Assembly: GCA_946699065.1 (NCBI GenBank)
Contig: CAMPDV010001067.1
Coordinates: forward strand, 1-64,000
Direction: 5' to 3'
DNA from: Loxodes magnus
Lineage: Eukaryota > Ciliophora > Karyorelictea > Loxodida > Loxodidae
Length of the DNA: 64,000 nt
Under the pieces are notes generated by a model. That model had not been told where the DNA came from, did no database searches, and saw nothing but the letters and a program-made list of their open reading frames with translations. The translations under genes and the position numbers were made by a program. Numbering within the stretch: position 1 is the first letter of the stretch; the number at the start of each line of letters is the position of its first letter. Positions 52,779 through 64,000 of the stretch are shown here, in pieces.

Positions 52779-54019
52779 TTTTTCTAGTTATATTTTATTT
52801 ATAAAATGAAATTTATTATAGTAAAGTTAGATTTAAGTTTAAAGCTTAAAAAAATTTATTAAAATCAAGAAATATTTAAAAAATGTATTTAATTTTTAAC
52901 TAGTAATCATTTCCTTAATTCCTTATAAAATAACCCAAGATGTTCTATCTTCATATTCTGCCTTAAGAAAAACAAAAATTATACAAAGAATTTTAAATTA
53001 TGCGATGAAATAACTCTATATTTAGATAATATTGTAATAGATATATAGATTGCTATTCTAAAATTAGATATATTTACTGCACAGTGGAGTTTTTAAATTT
53101 CTTTATCCCTTAAATATACTCTAGGTAATTAATTTTTTTAGTTAATTTGCTATCTATTAATGCTTAAATTTATTTAATTTCTATTTTCCTTTTTTTTAAA
53201 ATTAATTAATTCACACTTTTATATGTTTACATTAAGCTTTACTCAAAAGAAAACTTAAGTTGAAGCTTATAATAATTGTTTAGCCTTATTTTATGAACTT
53301 GAAAGTTCTAATAAATCATCTGCAAAGCTAAATACTATTAAAGTTTTCAAACAGATAGTAAATCTGATTATTTTAGTTTCTTTAAAATATCTTATAACCA
53401 TATCATATATAAAATTCAAGAACAGGGTCATGACTACTTTCCTTTGCCAAAGAAAATGATTTTAATAAAAATTTATTGTTTATTAAGATTTTTTTAGGAA
53501 TAAAAGAAATAGTAGTCCCTACATAAGATCTTTGATTATTATGCTTTTTATTTATTTTTTTCTATAATCTATTTATTTAATATATTTAAAAATGTTTTAT
53601 ATGTAAGTTTATATAGTTTTGTTAAGTTCTAAATTATCTTTTTATCATCTCTTTATTTTTTAATATACTTATAATGAATTTGTCTGAAAAATATTTTTTT
53701 CATCACTAATTAGCCTTATCTGATTTAATAAAAAATATAATTTACAGTATCTTATGAAAAATTAATTTAAATTATGTGTAAAATAGTTTAAAGAAATTTT
53801 TTATGTTGGGCGCACAACTTTACGATTTAATTCAAATCTATTTAAAAAACTTAGTCATTTTTAATAAGATTTGCTTTAGGTTTCTCTTATTTTCTTTTGT
53901 CAAATAGAAAAATTTTCTGTAATTTAAACACTTGAGACCTAATGTTTTACATTTTTTTTGTCAAATTATATTAAAGACTATCTATTCTTGAGATTAAGAT
54001 TAATTTATTAATTTCAACT
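52779..54019. other. 1.2-kb AT-rich spacer
   Basis: No coding frame or structure recognised. Confidence 0.5.
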
Positions 54020-54320
54020 AAAAAAGTTTTCGGACCGGAAACTCCTTTCCGGTTGCACGATTCGACGCTCTCTTTTTATGGAATAACGGGGATATCCTTT
54101 TGTGCTCCAGACACAGCTGCTAGGGAGCTCCATCGCTATGAGCAGCCGGGCTTCAAGTCCCTACCAAGAGCGGATAATCTCAAAGACAGTGTTCCCTTCA
54201 GAAAATGACTCTGAACAGGGACTTTCTCAGCGACAGGAAAGGAACTTGTTCCTAGCCATAAAACCAGAAAATTTAGTCACGAAAGTCATTCTCAACTCCC
54301 ACCATCTTTTCAGTTATTGA
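54020..54320 (-). ncRNA. Candidate Pol III ncRNA, RNase MRP/P-like
   Basis: A 300-nt island rich in G and C within 80% AT DNA. Read on the minus strand it ends with a perfect 8-bp hairpin, ACCGGAAA/TTTCCGGT with a 4-base loop (54034-54053), then a T6 run (54020-54025), as in RNA polymerase III transcripts; the other end has only T4. Internally, GAGAAAGTCCCTG (complement of 54216-54228) closely resembles conserved region I of RNase MRP RNA, and directly beside it is a stem TCCC-TTCAGA/TCTGAA-GGGA (54193-54221), as expected for a hairpin after P4. A GGCTGCT/AGCAGCT stem follows. I could not find a clear CR-V partner, so MRP versus P versus another structured RNA is open. In standard frames a 72-codon ORF overlaps on the plus strand; I regard it as chance. 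Confidence 0.5.
54034..54053 (-). terminator. Hairpin preceding a T6 Pol III-type terminator
   Basis: Perfect 8-bp inverted repeat with a 4-base loop, followed on the minus strand by an 8-base spacer and TTTTTT (54020-54025). It marks the 3' end of the candidate ncRNA. Confidence 0.55.
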
Positions 54321-55829
54321 GATTAAGATTAAATATTAGGTTTAATTAAGAGCTCAAAATTTTGAACTTTCAGAAGTCAGTAAGTACAAAAAATAAGAAC
54401 CTCACGAGAAGCTATATTTGAGAATTGATCTTCATTGCCTAATCTGTTGGCAATATATAGCCACTATAGACTGCAATTTAATGCAAACATTGCGAAATGT
54501 TAGACTCTAATCGTCCTTTCAAAGCCATATCTTCCTGAAATATTTAAATAGACACGTCATCTTTCAAAGCAATCTAAAGGGTTCAATAAACTAAAATAAT
54601 AAATTGGATTAAAGTTCTTTTTTTAATTTGCCTTCGATATCATACATTTTTTTAATTAATAATTCTCTATAAATTTAATTTCAGACATTATGTTTTTGAA
54701 AGTGATCTTTGATCTTTAATTAATAAAACCAAATTTTAAAAAGTTTTAGTCCAAAATTTACTGCAGTATAAAATGCTGAAAAAAAAAGTTTTTTTTCTTT
54801 TTTCAAGCTCTTCATTCTTTTCTTTTTTTCATAATACACTTTCATGATGCATACATCCTCTAAAATTTCGAAAATTAAAAAAATTTACTCTCCTTTCTTC
54901 ATTTTGTTTACTCTCAAAAATTTAGTAGTTCATAGTAACATTTCTCCATATTTAAAATCAATTTATATTTTTTAATTTTCGACTTGCAATTTTAATTCCA
55001 ATTTTGCCGGAAATTTTTTACAATACCTTTTTCCCTTTTTCAATCACTTATTATTCCTTTTTCATTAAATTTATTTCCAAATGTCATTATTAATTATTTA
55101 ATTAAAAAAATTAATTTATTAACTTTTACTACTACCTCTACTTAATAAGCTTTTTATTTTATTTATAGTTTCTTTTAATTTTTTCAATCCATTTTTCACT
55201 ATTTTGGCTCGTCTCCCAAAAATTCCTCAAGTGTAAAATGCTGAGCATAATAAATTTTTAATTTTCAATAAATTATGCTTTAATTTGTAAGTTTTTTTTT
55301 ATACACCTTTTCTATAATTTTTCTAGTGTAAAATTTTTATACTATAAACTTTTCTAAAAATAAAATTTTTTCACCTTTATCTTTATCTTTACTTTACTAA
55401 ATTTAACATTTTTTTAATTGCCAATCACAAACTTTTAACTTTTCTTTACTTCTGCTTTTAGAAAATTAATCTCTTTGTTCAATAACTACTTAAATATAAA
55501 TTTTTCGAAATTTTACAAAAAATTTATTTTTTTTACTATTTTATACTTATTTTATAACATCTATTTTTATTAATAGCACAACTTTTACTTACAAAATACT
55601 CATACTATTTTTTAAATCTTATAAATAAATAAAAAACAAATAAATTAGCTTGACAGTACCATTATTATAATCACTACAATTAAAAAAACTAAATTTTATT
55701 TTTTTAATATTCTAGTAATATTCCTAGTTTCATTTGTCTCTTTTTTTATAATTTTTTCTTCCCTCGTTTTCGAAGTCAAAACTGATTACCTTTTTTCTCT
55801 AAATTATTGAAATTCTTTTCGAAGACCGA
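54321..55829. other. Spacer; first 280 bases possibly the promoter of the minus-strand ncRNA
   Basis: 54360-54600 is more complex than background and contains TATATA strings and a short hairpin (TTGCC/GGCAA near 54438-54456). It lies directly upstream of the minus-strand RNA candidate, so external Pol III promoter elements could be here. The rest is T-rich and featureless. Confidence 0.35.
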
Positions 55830-56210
55830 AGTTAGAAGAAATTAGATATATTTAAGGTTTCCGTTCTAAATGGTACAACCGAATTCAAATTCTTCCAAGC
55901 AAAAATTATATGTAATTATATTTGGTCCCATTCATATCTTTAAATAATTTCCAACTCCTATTCAGATTAGCGACTCTTAAAGATAGGAGAATTCTGAGAC
56001 TTGTACTTTAGTTCTCTTAACTTCCAGCACTGATAATGAACCACTAATCAGCTTCTCGTACATCTAGAGAAAAATATAATTTAACATGCAAAGGACACGT
56101 CCATATTTATCCGTTGTCACATTTATTACGAGAATACTCGTAATGCAGTCTACACTGCACCACATTACATACAGGCTGTCCAATGGGTCATAACTCATTT
56201 TACATAAATA
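55830..56210. other. Compositional island with two abutting hairpins
   Basis: About 380 nt with near-normal base composition in very AT-rich DNA. A perfect hairpin ATTACGAG-AATA-CTCGTAAT (56125-56144) is immediately followed by GCAGT-CTAC-ACTGC (56145-56158). Two minus-strand frames read protein-like across the island (for example SYDPLDSLYVMWCSVDC), so it may be a gene fragment rather than an RNA. I cannot decide between RNA and protein. Confidence 0.35.
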
Positions 56211-56679
56211 GTAACTTAAATATTTTTATCCATAATTAATTACTTAGTAAATTTTTAAAAGTTTAAAAAGTTACAAAAGTTGGTACACATCTTAGATATC
56301 ACTTAAATATATCTTCCTAGAGATTAATTTATTTATTTTAGATCTTAAACTTCTTTTGTTAGTTTATAATTGTCCAATTGTAGCATGTATAAATCATAAC
56401 TTAAATCTGCTTAATTATTAGATTTTTTGGAGAAGTCTGTTATTTCTTACGAGGCATTTTATTTAATCTATACCAAAAATGTTATATTTAAACAAAATAA
56501 TTAAATATCATAATAAATGAGAGTGTATAAATAAAGTTATTTTATTATTTAATAATGCCTTTTTATAAAATACACTAAATTTTATTATCTCTTAATTGTA
56601 AATTTTATAATTAAATTATAAATTTATATATGAAAAAATATTTATTTATAAACTCTAAAATTTACTTGCTTATATATAA

Positions 56680-57641
56680 TCACTTTTAAAAATTAAGTAG
56701 TTTTTATTCACTGAACATTTTTTTTACGCCTATATCACGAAGGATAGCATTTTAAAGGATTTTCCTCCTTTTCCATTAATCTTGATATTCGTGTTTGTTT
56801 CTGAATTTTCTTACTGAAATATTATCCGTCCAATGTTTTGCAATGAAAAGCTATTTTCTATCTTCTTATTCTAGTCCAAACACTTCCTGTAAACCTCTAG
56901 AAGGGTTGCAGAAGAGGTGCTAACTTCTTTAGAATTTCTAACTTTTTTCTTTTTCGAGTCTTTCACGACGGCCATCTCAGCCTCTAATTTTTTCAATCTC
57001 TTTATATAGGGGTTCTAAGCAGTTTTAGCTTAATTTTTATCCGCTAACACTTTCGAAGTATTGCTTTTTTGGATGGTTTTACTTGCTCACGGGAAGTAGA
57101 TTTAGTTACTAAGGAGTACACTTTTGTTTCAAATACATAGATTTTCAGGTCAGAGTTGGTAAGAGGACACTGTTCAATTTTTTTTCGTTCTTCAAGGAAG
57201 CCAACTTCTTGTTCAAGATTGATTCTCTAAGATTATATAATTTTCTTGGTCTAGCTGAGTACCCCAACAATCTCTAGATTTCTCTCTTAAGATCAATCTT
57301 AACAAATTAATTTTTAATTAAAAAAAATATCTGCACTTGCAAATTTTCATATCTGATCAATTAGATTTCTTGTCACATTCTACAAACTCAAATGCGAAGT
57401 ATTTCAAAAATCTGAAGTTAGACAAGCAGATCTCTTTGATATCAGGAGCAACGATTTATAATTTGTTGAATGATTACTCTTATTTCTATTTAGTCCTAGA
57501 AGTTTGAGTCTCATTCTTCTTTGACTGTAAGAAGATAATTTACTCTTTTTATATTTCAAACTTTACACTTTCTTCCTTACCTTCGCCAACATGGTAGTTA
57601 AAAATAATTTTTGCAGGCCTAAAATTTTTTAATGAATGCAT
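56680..57641 (-). pseudogene. Unrecognised gene with two frame shifts
   Basis: Minus strand from ATG (57639-57641) to TGA (56680-56682). Frame 1 gives a very protein-like start: MHSLKNFRPAKIIFNYHVGE, then DIKEICLSNFRFLKYFAFEF. Near 57240 the frame changes to EQEVGFLEERKKIEQ. At an A6 run near 57070 it changes again to KKQYFESVSGQKLSQN, IEKIRGWDGRRERLEKEKSQ and LFIAKHWTDNISVRKFRNKH, running to the stop. One base lost or gained at each point would give a single protein of about 320 residues. No GT-AG intron explains the A6 shift. Family unknown. A pseudogene and homopolymer sequencing errors are both possible. Confidence 0.5.
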
Positions 57642-58179
57642 CCTAAGTATTGCTTAGTATTTTTTCTGATTAATTCCTAGGAAAGTGTTTAATTTAAATA
57701 TATATAATTTTGATAAAACAAAAAGCGGAAAGAAGTAATAATTGCAAATGTTAAAATAAATAATTATTTAAAAAGCATTAAAATTTTTTATTTTCATATA
57801 TATAATAAAGGGAAAATACATTTTTTAATTGTTTTAAATTAAAAAAATTGTTTATACGTTAAATAAAATTAGCACAAATGTGAGAAAGTATAAGAATTTC
57901 TAACTTTAAAAAAAAAAAAGAAAACATGATAGCTTCTAATTTACAGCAAGAATAATCTTCATTGAATAATAGTGAATGTAATCATTTACAATTAATTCAA
58001 GAGAAAATCAGCAAAAATATTAATATTTTGATTATCTTTATTAAATTGAAAACTTAGAAAAAATAATATCAAACTTTTACAATAAATCCACTAATTATCT
58101 AAAAAGGAATTTTAAATTTTGAACTATTTTTAATTTTAAATTATTTAAATTAAAAAGATTGACAAATTAATAAAATAAA
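57642..58179. other. 0.5-kb spacer
   Basis: AT-rich; contains the promoter region of the divergent gene at 58180. An A12 run at about 57909-57920. Nothing else seen. Confidence 0.45.
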
Positions 58180-60369
58180 ATGAATGGACTAATTAATTTC
58201 TTTGATATTTACCCAACGCTTATTAATTTTTCTTACAAGAGATAAAAAGGATTTCATTCCCTCTTAGGAATTATTTTATCCTTCTGTACTTATATTCTCT
58301 TTATACTATCTTTTATAAATATGGGATAAGATATGATACTCAAAACTAACCCAAGTATCATTACTTAAACTATTAAATAAGATAAACGCCCTTGATAATA
58401 AATTGGAACAAACAATTATACTTTTACTTTCGTATTTGCAAATGCAACCAATATAATAGTAGTTCCTCCTTCTTTTTTTACAATAGAAGCTGGTTATATT
58501 ATGACTAATTCTTCAGGCTCTTATAGCGATATAATTCCAACAATTTAATGCAATGAAAGTTTTTATAAAGGTTTCGAAGAGTAATTCAGTAAACCTTTAC
58601 CAGAATATTATCTGACAAATTGCTTCGATTTAATATCTTTTGAAATAGGAGGATGATGAACGGAAACTAGCATGAGAAGCATATGAATTCAAATTTCGAT
58701 GTGTAAAAACGAAACAAATTCAGAAATAAAATGTGCCCCAATAGATAAGATTGAGGAGTTAATCGCTAATTAACTATATTTTACTGTTTTATTCTCTGAT
58801 AAAATAATTGATGCCACTAATTACGAAAATCCAATATAGAACATACTTAACACGTATTATTGATCTCTAGATTTATATCAGAGTAAATATGCTTCCATTT
58901 TATTAAAACCTTTAGAAATAATAACAGATGATGGATTTTTACTGGAGAATTAATAAATGATTGAAGATGTTTTAATTGAGAAAACATAAGTAGAGGTTAT
59001 TTCAAATTAAAATTTACGAATTTCTTCCGTTTTTTTTCTTGATATGTTTTCTTCTGATAACATACTTTAATATAAGAGACGATATAAAAAGATTCAAGAT
59101 GTGGCATCTTAAATAGGAGGTGTTCTTAACATAATAATACTTTTAGGTTAAATTCTTGTAATAATATACTCTAAATATGCTTTCACATATAACTTTATAA
59201 ATGACATCTTTGAATTCGAAGATCTCTAAGAAAACATAGATTAAACCTAAAAAGATAAAAGCTCTCTTAATAAAAATATTCAAAGAAATCAAACTTAAAT
59301 TGATAACAAGGAGAAGAAATCCAAGAATTAATATTAAGTGATTTCAATCTCTCAATAACAAGAGTAAAATTGGAAAAAGGAACGCAAAAAGAAAACTAAA
59401 AGTAAATTACCTTAAATTACTCCTGAAAATAATTAAAATTAATTTATAAAAGAAGAATAAAATGATTTTTAAGAATAGGAAATTGGAATTCGAGAGTTTA
59501 TTAATAACTATTTGAGAAATAAATAAACTTAGGTTATTGAGTCTAAGAATGACTTAATTGACAAGAAATCCACTGCTAGTAATTTGAAAAATTTAAATTA
59601 AAGCCCTACAAATGAAAAAAATCCTAAAGAATAAATGAAATTTAAATAAAAATCTATTTCATGCTAAAATGTTATTTCTTAGCAGGAAATGGAAGTTCTT
59701 TCAAACACTTTAAGAGAAAGTAATATTTAAGATAAAGAAGAAAATATTCAGAATTTTTAAGATAATAAGGTTATTGATTCTTCTAAGAATTTAGAACCTT
59801 TATAAACATCAAAGAGCTAAATAAATTTTCGTATGTCTAGTGAATAAAAGAGTTAATACTTTTAGTAAAAAGAAAAAAAGGAAGATCATTTTAAAATTAA
59901 CTTTTTCTAATTCTACTTCTACAAATTTCTTAGTCTCTTCAAAAAGAATTAACCATTATTTTTAAATAAAAACCAGAAAAAACTTTTACTCTTAGAAAAA
60001 GCTAATGATACAATTCAAGATTATTTACAAGCTAATTTTTTAGTAAAAAAGTTGATAGAACTTGAGAAACTGAAAGCTATAATCTTCAATGGAGATTAGT
60101 TAACAGTTTTTAATTATATCTCTAAACCTAAAATAAAATTAAGTGAGATAAAATCGTAAGATAACTTCGATTTTACGCTGACTCCTTCTTTAAAGCCGAA
60201 TAAAAATTTTAATTTCGAGAATAGTTAAATTTATAAGGAACTAGATAAAGTAATAGAGTTTTGTAGTTAAGTACTTAATAATGAAAGAGAAGATCCAAGA
60301 GACTTAAAGTTATTTAATTTAATAGACGAACAAATTCTGAAAGGTATGGAATTGGAGAAAAATGAATGA
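58180..60369 (+). CDS. Two-TM membrane protein of a ciliate-type multigene family, copy 2
   Basis: A clean 729-aa frame, ATG 58180 to TGA 60367-60369. It is homologous over its full length to the gene at 47352. Shared features: FDIYPTLINFSYKRQKGFH, TM1, four ectodomain cysteines (IQCNESF, LTNCFDL, ISMCKN, IKCAPIDKIE), TM2 after ASQIGGVLNIIILLG with SKYAFTYNFINDIF just beyond, a GIREVINNYLRN-like motif in the linker, and the C-terminal domain (IQDYLQANFLVKKLIELEKL, FNYISKPKI). Trp codons at TGA are conserved between copies (for example TYYW before SLDLYQ). Its definite TGA after GMELEKNE shows where copy 1 probably ends. The linker is the most diverged part. Function unknown; the family seems to be expanding locally. 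Confidence 0.88.
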
Positions 60370-62855
60370 TTCAATACAATTTTAATTTAAAAATTTAAAA
60401 TTATAATTTAAAATTAATTATTTTTAAGATTATATAACTATTTAAAAAGTTATAAAGTGGCTTAAATATAAAGGAGATTTCTGTTTTCTTAAATAATATT
60501 TTATACAGATATTAGTCTCCAATAAATTTTAAATTTTACGTTATGATTTTTTTCCAATTTTTTAGTTGCTAAAATTCTTAGAAATATTTATGACCTGTAC
60601 GTTGTTCTTATTATGATTGGTAAGCAAATAATGGATAATTTTTTATATCTTTGTATCTTGTTACACATTTAAAAAAAAATGAAGTAAAATCTGAGTTCTG
60701 AGTAGTCTATTTTAATTATTAATCTTACAAAATTAGCATGATTAGTAAATTTTCTTTAATTTTAAAATTATTTTAATTTGGTAATTTAATATAGTTAAAT
60801 TTTATTAATTTTAATATCTAACTATAAACTAATATTATATTTATATTTATTTTTAGATTATAATTTAAAATAACTTTTCTATTTTTATAATTTTCTTTAA
60901 ATGTATTAAATTTAAAAAATTTACTAATTTTTTATTTTCTATATTAAATTTTTGCTTATTTAAATCCATCATATACATGAAAATTTTTTTTAATTTATGA
61001 AGATAAAATATAATTTTGACAAAATAATTTAAGTTTAATTTCTTATTTTATTATTAAATTTTAATCCTTTTTATTTTATATTTTAAATATTTTTAATAAT
61101 TAATTAACTTTTTTTTTCATTTTTTTAAATAAATGTATTGCTCTTGGTTTTAATTATTAATAAAAAACTTTTATTTTAATTAAAAATTATTAAAAAAGAA
61201 ATTTCTTCTAAAAATATTTTAAATTTTTTATTATAATATAACTTTTACTAAGAGATTTTTTTAATAGTCTCCAAGATTGTAATTTATTATAATTATATGA
61301 AGTGTAGAGATATAGTAATAAATTTAAATTCTTATTTTCTTTTTTAATTAATTATTTTAACTCTTAACACTATAAGCACAATTAGATCTTTTCTTTGTAT
61401 AAATTTTATAAAAATTTTATTTAATTTTTCAAAATAATTTTGTATTTATATCAAATATGCTTCATTTTTTAATTTTTATAAATGAATATGACTAATTTAA
61501 GTTGATCAAGATTTTTAAGGAAAAATGGATAAAAATGATATTTTTTAATCTAAATATGATATTTGATTAGAATAAATTAATTTTTTCTTGCTAATAAAAA
61601 TAAAAATTATAAGCATAAATATCTTAAAAATATAATTTATTTAATAAAATTTATGTTTATTTTAGTGAAAATTTTAATATTTTGTGGAAAAAAACAAATA
61701 AAAAATGATTAAATAAATTATATAAATTTAGATAATAAAAGTAGTTTAGATAATAATAAAGATAGGAAGATATAAAAATAAAAATAATCTCTATAGCATA
61801 ATTATTTGCTTACTGGAATTATACTTTCTCAGATTTTTATTTTAATTATTTAAACTAGTTTATTTAAATACCTTAAAAAGAGCTTATTAATATTATACAT
61901 ATATAATATTAAATATAAGCATTTTAAATATTCATTTTCTAATACTGTTAATACTCTGTAAATATATAATCAAAGAATTAATTTATACTATATATATTAT
62001 GAATATAATTTAAAACGTCTTAAAATATCAAAATAATTATAAAATAATTGAAGTAATAGAAATATACTAGAGCGATATAATTTTAAATAAAAGCAAACAT
62101 AACTTAGTATTGCACTAAGTTATTAATTATAATTTAATAGCTTTTCATTAATATTTTTTATTTTTAAATACATTTAAATTAAGTATAATTAAATGGTGTT
62201 TTATAATAGTATCTAAATTTAATTATTTTTATCCATTATAATGTAATTAGATAACACTAAGTTAAAGAAATAGTAATAAAATGAATATGCTAATATCATA
62301 TAACTTAAACATAAGCAAAATTATAAATTTAATTTAAATTTTAAAGATTTTTAATAAATTAACAAACTAATGTTCATTTATCAAATAAACAGAAGCTAAA
62401 TAATCTGTTGAAATAACTAAAGACAAAAATTAAGGCAAGTAATTTAAAATTGTAATAAAAGTAAAATTTAATATTAAGTATGAAAATATTTATAAAATTA
62501 AAAAAAGAAAGCTTATTAAAAAATAAGAATAATTTCCAAGTAGTAAATATAAATATAATTATAATTAAAATATATAAAATATTATACTAACTATACATTT
62601 TTAATATTATTAATATTATTAAAACTAGTGATAAAAAATTAAAATATATTTATTGTTTGAAAAAATTAAAATTAGTTAATAAAATTAATATAATAATTAT
62701 ATATTATATATTATTAAACATATAAATTTAATATCTATTTTAAATTAAGTAAATAAAATTCATTAATATTTTATATGCAGTAATGTAATATTTTAATGCA
62801 TTTAATTTTTATTATTTAATTTTATCAATATGAATGTTAAAAATAAGAGTTTTTG
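60370..62855. other. 2.5-kb extremely AT-rich spacer
   Basis: Mostly A/T homopolymer and TA-rich sequence; no gene, structured RNA or organised repeat recognised. Confidence 0.5.
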
Positions 62856-63805
62856 TCAAATAAGATTTGAAGTATATTCTTTAATCCAAATTCCCTTCTT
62901 TATTTCATAAGCATACAAATCGCATATATGGTTAAATTGATATACAAAATCTTCTGCTATAAAGGATTTGCTACCTAACAACAATCGTTTGTTTCAAACT
63001 AACTTCCATATTGGCTGCATTACTCTACTGAAGTATCAAATATTTAAGTCTCTAATTTTGATGTCCAATTATTGTAAATTAAAATTAATTACTTCTTTTA
63101 TAAATCTACAGACATAGTTGTTCCTGTAGCAGGTAATATTTCATTAATCTCTTCCCATTTATTATTTTTTATTTAAAATCTTTTGATTTTGTTAGTATAA
63201 CTCATTTAAGTATATAAGCCTCCAAAAGCATAGACATAAGGAAATTTAATATTTGCACCAAATCCTCTTAAGCTATCTTATTTTTATACTATTTACTAGA
63301 TTGGAACTAGCTTTTATCTTTCTTTAAAATTAAGCATTTCGCATGTGCTTTTATAAATTCCGCCTAGAAAATAAATTTATGCTTTATTAAAAGCAATTCC
63401 ATGCATTCTTCTTTCATCATTCAATTTACTTTCATCACACTTTTGAAGATTGTAAAAAGTTAATCTGTTTGAATTTAATCCTCCAGAAATAAACAAATCA
63501 TTTTAATTTATTTGTGTTACTCTTGAATAATTTGATCCTAGTGCCTCTATTTCTTTATTACTTAAATTAGTTCTTTTTTATTTAATATCGTATTCGTACA
63601 TAGTGCTAGAAGAATAACGAAAAGTTTTATAAACTTTTATAGTACTATAAGCGAAATTAGGACAAATCTCATATTTTATATTTCCTAATCCTAACCTTTA
63701 GAAACTATATAGATTATTTTAGTATCTTTGTCTTAGGATTTTTCTGAGGAAAAGAATCTTAGCAATGTTATGCTATTTGCTTACTTTAAGATTTTCTAAA
63801 TCCAT
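62856..63805 (-). CDS. Kelch-repeat protein
   Basis: Minus strand, ATG (63803-63805) to TGA (62856-62858), about 308 aa after removing one GT-AG intron near 62976-62998 (23 nt; a 26-nt version with the same acceptor is equally possible). Without it the C-terminus loses its pattern; with it the protein ends YQFNHICDLYAYEIKKGIWI before the stop. At least four kelch-type blades: DLFISGGLNSNRLTFYNL, IYFLGGIYKSTCEMLNF, VYAFGGLYTQMSYTNKIKRF with NNKWEEI, and QLILIYNNWTSKLETQIF. The N-terminal 60 residues are basic and helical. Kelch propellers mediate protein-protein contacts, often for ubiquitin ligases or actin; no partner domain is visible here, so the specific role is unknown. Confidence 0.85.
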
Positions 63806-64000
63806 TTATTTTAATTTTAAGTTGAATAATAAATATTTATTCTACAATCAATTTATACAGAATTAAGTAGATTTTATTAAATGAAAACATTAATTCTAGA
63901 CACTAAGTATTATTATGTAGAAAATAGAAAATCCTCAATAATTTAAGATTATATCTTTATTTAAATAAATTTTATGGTTTATTTATATTATTTATGAAAA

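Noticed and set aside
54102..54320. 72-codon plus-strand ORF in the GC-rich island
   Set aside because: The island's hairpins and T6 end on the minus strand fit an RNA better; the peptide has no family features.
56060..56120. Resemblance to U6 or U2 snRNA
   Set aside because: Some U6-like spacing (AGAGA ... AAGGA-ACACG) and a U2-like start were seen, but the invariant ACAGAGA and GTAGTA motifs are absent.

Overview
This is nuclear DNA of a ciliate with a reassigned genetic code, in which TAA and TAG read as glutamine and TGA reads as tryptophan inside genes and also ends them. The evidence is in the sequence. TGA sits at invariant tryptophans of a Myb DNA-binding domain (30575-32029), of the VDWWS motif of an AGC kinase (codon 214 of 12960-14211) and of a RING-H2 finger (codon 386 of 34341-35720). 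TAA and TAG fill glutamine positions everywhere, and the gene models close on TGA. This matches the karyorelict nuclear code (translation table 27; Loxodes and relatives), although I cannot name the genus. Introns are tiny (16-23 nt, GT..AG). Eight of them shift the frame and restore the reading frame when removed. With no ordinary stop codons, ORF length is almost uninformative here, so genes were called from codon content, motifs, intron logic and TGA ends.

Left part (1 to about 35.7 kb, moderately AT-rich): fairly intact genes. A run of coiled-coil proteins of the ciliary/cytoskeletal kind occupies 1.2-12.7 kb: a DUF4795/QRICH2-like protein, a divergent pair sharing a 56-bp spacer, and two more. 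It is followed by an AGC-family kinase (12.9-14.2 kb). On the minus strand come eIF4B (17.2-18.7 kb), a CC2D1/Lgd-type C2 protein (22.3-24.4 kb) and a basic coiled-coil protein (24.7-26.0 kb). Next are a small coiled-coil protein (+), a four-TM claudin-like protein (-), a PUB-domain protein (-), an R2R3 Myb factor (+) and a membrane RING-H2 protein with an EGF-like segment (+). These are mostly housekeeping functions (translation, ubiquitin, signalling, transcription, cilia), with no shared pathway evident. Long spacers at 14.2-17.2, 18.7-22.3 and 32.0-34.3 kb contain nothing I can defend as a gene.

Right part (about 35.7-64 kb, much more AT-rich): gene-poor. It carries three copies of a two-TM membrane protein (38.3-40.7 minus, frame-broken; 47.4-49.8 plus and 58.2-60.4 plus, both intact). 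There is also a small coiled-coil gene with an inverted, decayed partner (43.1-43.6 minus; 50.7-51.7 plus), two more frame-interrupted minus-strand loci (51.9-52.8; 56.7-57.6) and a kelch-repeat gene (62.9-63.8 minus). Three GC-richer islands (41.66-42.00, 54.02-54.32 and 55.83-56.21 kb) look like structured non-coding RNAs or at least like something other than background. The 54.0 kb one ends in a strong hairpin plus a T6 run and carries a motif resembling CR-I of RNase MRP/P RNA. Several frame breaks on this side fall in A homopolymers, so sequencing error and true pseudogenes have to be separated.
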